Below are positions 11,745 through 12,120 of a stretch of 12,120 nt of DNA, in pieces (positions within the stretch are counted from its first letter, which is position 1; every line of letters begins with the position of its first letter). Source of the stretch: UBA5070 sp039798065 (GTDB taxonomy: Bacteria; Fibrobacterota; Fibrobacteria; UBA5070); the NCBI GenBank assembly GCA_039798065.1, contig JBDKGS010000119.1, positions 1-12,120 of the forward strand, read 5' to 3'. Both the position numbers and the translations under genes were made by a program. The notes beneath the pieces were generated by a model. It had not been told where the DNA came from and did no database searches. It saw nothing but the letters and a program-made list of their open reading frames with translations.

Positions 11745-12120
11745 ATGCGACCAAGCGTTGTTTTTGCCCTGATCCTCACATTTTCCCTCTCCGCACTCGC
11801 CGATACCATCCAGTTCGCGGGGCAGCGCACCACCGAGAGGGATCTTGCCACGGGTCTCCAAGTTCCATGGGGCATGGAGGAGGATTCTTCCGGAAAAATC
11901 TGGTTCACGGAGCGGCCGGGACGGATCTCGCGACTGGACCCCGCCACCGGAGCAAGAAGGGTGTTGCTACGGTTGACCGACGTCTACGCATCCGGCGAAA
12001 CCGGCCTGCTCGACCTCGCGCTGCATCCGGACTTCCCCAAGGTTCCGCAAATCTTCACCGTCTACACATACCAAACGGGCAGCAACATCCGGGAACGCCT
12101 GGTCCGGCTGGATTGGGACG
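11745..12120 (+). CDS. Secreted PQQ-type glucose/sorbosone dehydrogenase, 3' part outside the window
   Basis: The reading frame is open from ATG 11745 to the end of the window (125 codons). Residues 1-19 are a clear signal peptide ending SALA, so the protein is exported. The following part matches the first blades of the GSDH beta-propeller family (soluble glucose dehydrogenase, sorbosone dehydrogenase, YliI-like aldose dehydrogenase). It has LATGLQVPWGMEEDSSGKIW-FTERPGRISRL (35-64), then ETGLLDLALHPDF (85-97) and the strand IFTVYTYQ (103-110). In this family these correspond to the L..PWg...pdG.lwvTER.Gri and GLLGLalHPdF motifs. The catalytic His and the cofactor-binding residues lie further on and cannot be checked, so PQQ dependence and sugar substrate are open. 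Expression is divergent from glyS. Confidence 0.82.
   Translation, partial: MRPSVVFALILTFSLSALADTIQFAGQRTTERDLATGLQVPWGMEEDSSGKIWFTERPGRISRLDPATGARRVLLRLTDVYASGETGLLDLALHPDFPKVPQIFTVYTYQTGSNIRERLVRLDWD

Overview
The window is about 12.1 kb of GC-rich, gene-dense bacterial chromosome. Membrane sensor kinases with seven-transmembrane receptor architecture, several Sec signal peptides and a periplasmic lytic transglycosylase point to a Gram-negative, free-living bacterium. A deep phylum such as Fibrobacterota would fit, but this is a guess from gene content and not a placement. I see no transposase, integrase, CRISPR array, tRNA or rRNA. Most of the window looks like native chromosome.

Left block, plus strand (1-3226). 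Three genes are joined by 4-base start/stop overlaps: the 3' part of a GH57-like glucanotransferase homologue that has lost its catalytic residues, a membrane-anchored STAS-domain protein with a C-terminal coiled coil, and a membrane-anchored lytic transglycosylase with its own juxtamembrane coiled coil. The overlaps argue for co-translation. Seven bases later, two more plus-strand genes follow (3234-5407), again with a 4-base overlap. Both are multi-span membrane proteins related to histidine kinases, and neither has the phosphoacceptor His.

Middle block, minus strand (5404-9676). Read right to left: a class I SAM-dependent methyltransferase, a secreted SUMF1/FGE-fold protein without the catalytic cysteines, and a 774-residue hybrid sensor kinase. 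The kinase has a periplasmic sensor domain, seven membrane spans, an intact phosphoacceptor His, a degenerate ATPase domain and an intact receiver. Its stop codon overlaps the stop of the plus-strand kinase-like gene.

The most unusual point is that three adjacent kinase-like proteins each lack a different essential part, while together they keep one ATPase-like domain, one phosphoacceptor His and one receiver. That is compatible with a phosphorelay split over several membrane proteins, or with a set of decaying or pseudokinase sensors. The GH57-like protein is also a probable pseudoenzyme, so non-catalytic descendants of enzyme families recur in this window.

Right block (9677-12120). A 350-base spacer holds a minus-strand terminator, two further hairpins and an imperfect copy of the 3' end of glyS. 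Then come the housekeeping alpha2-type glycyl-tRNA synthetase gene on the minus strand, a 317-base divergent promoter region, and the start of a secreted PQQ-type glucose/sorbosone dehydrogenase on the plus strand that runs off the window.
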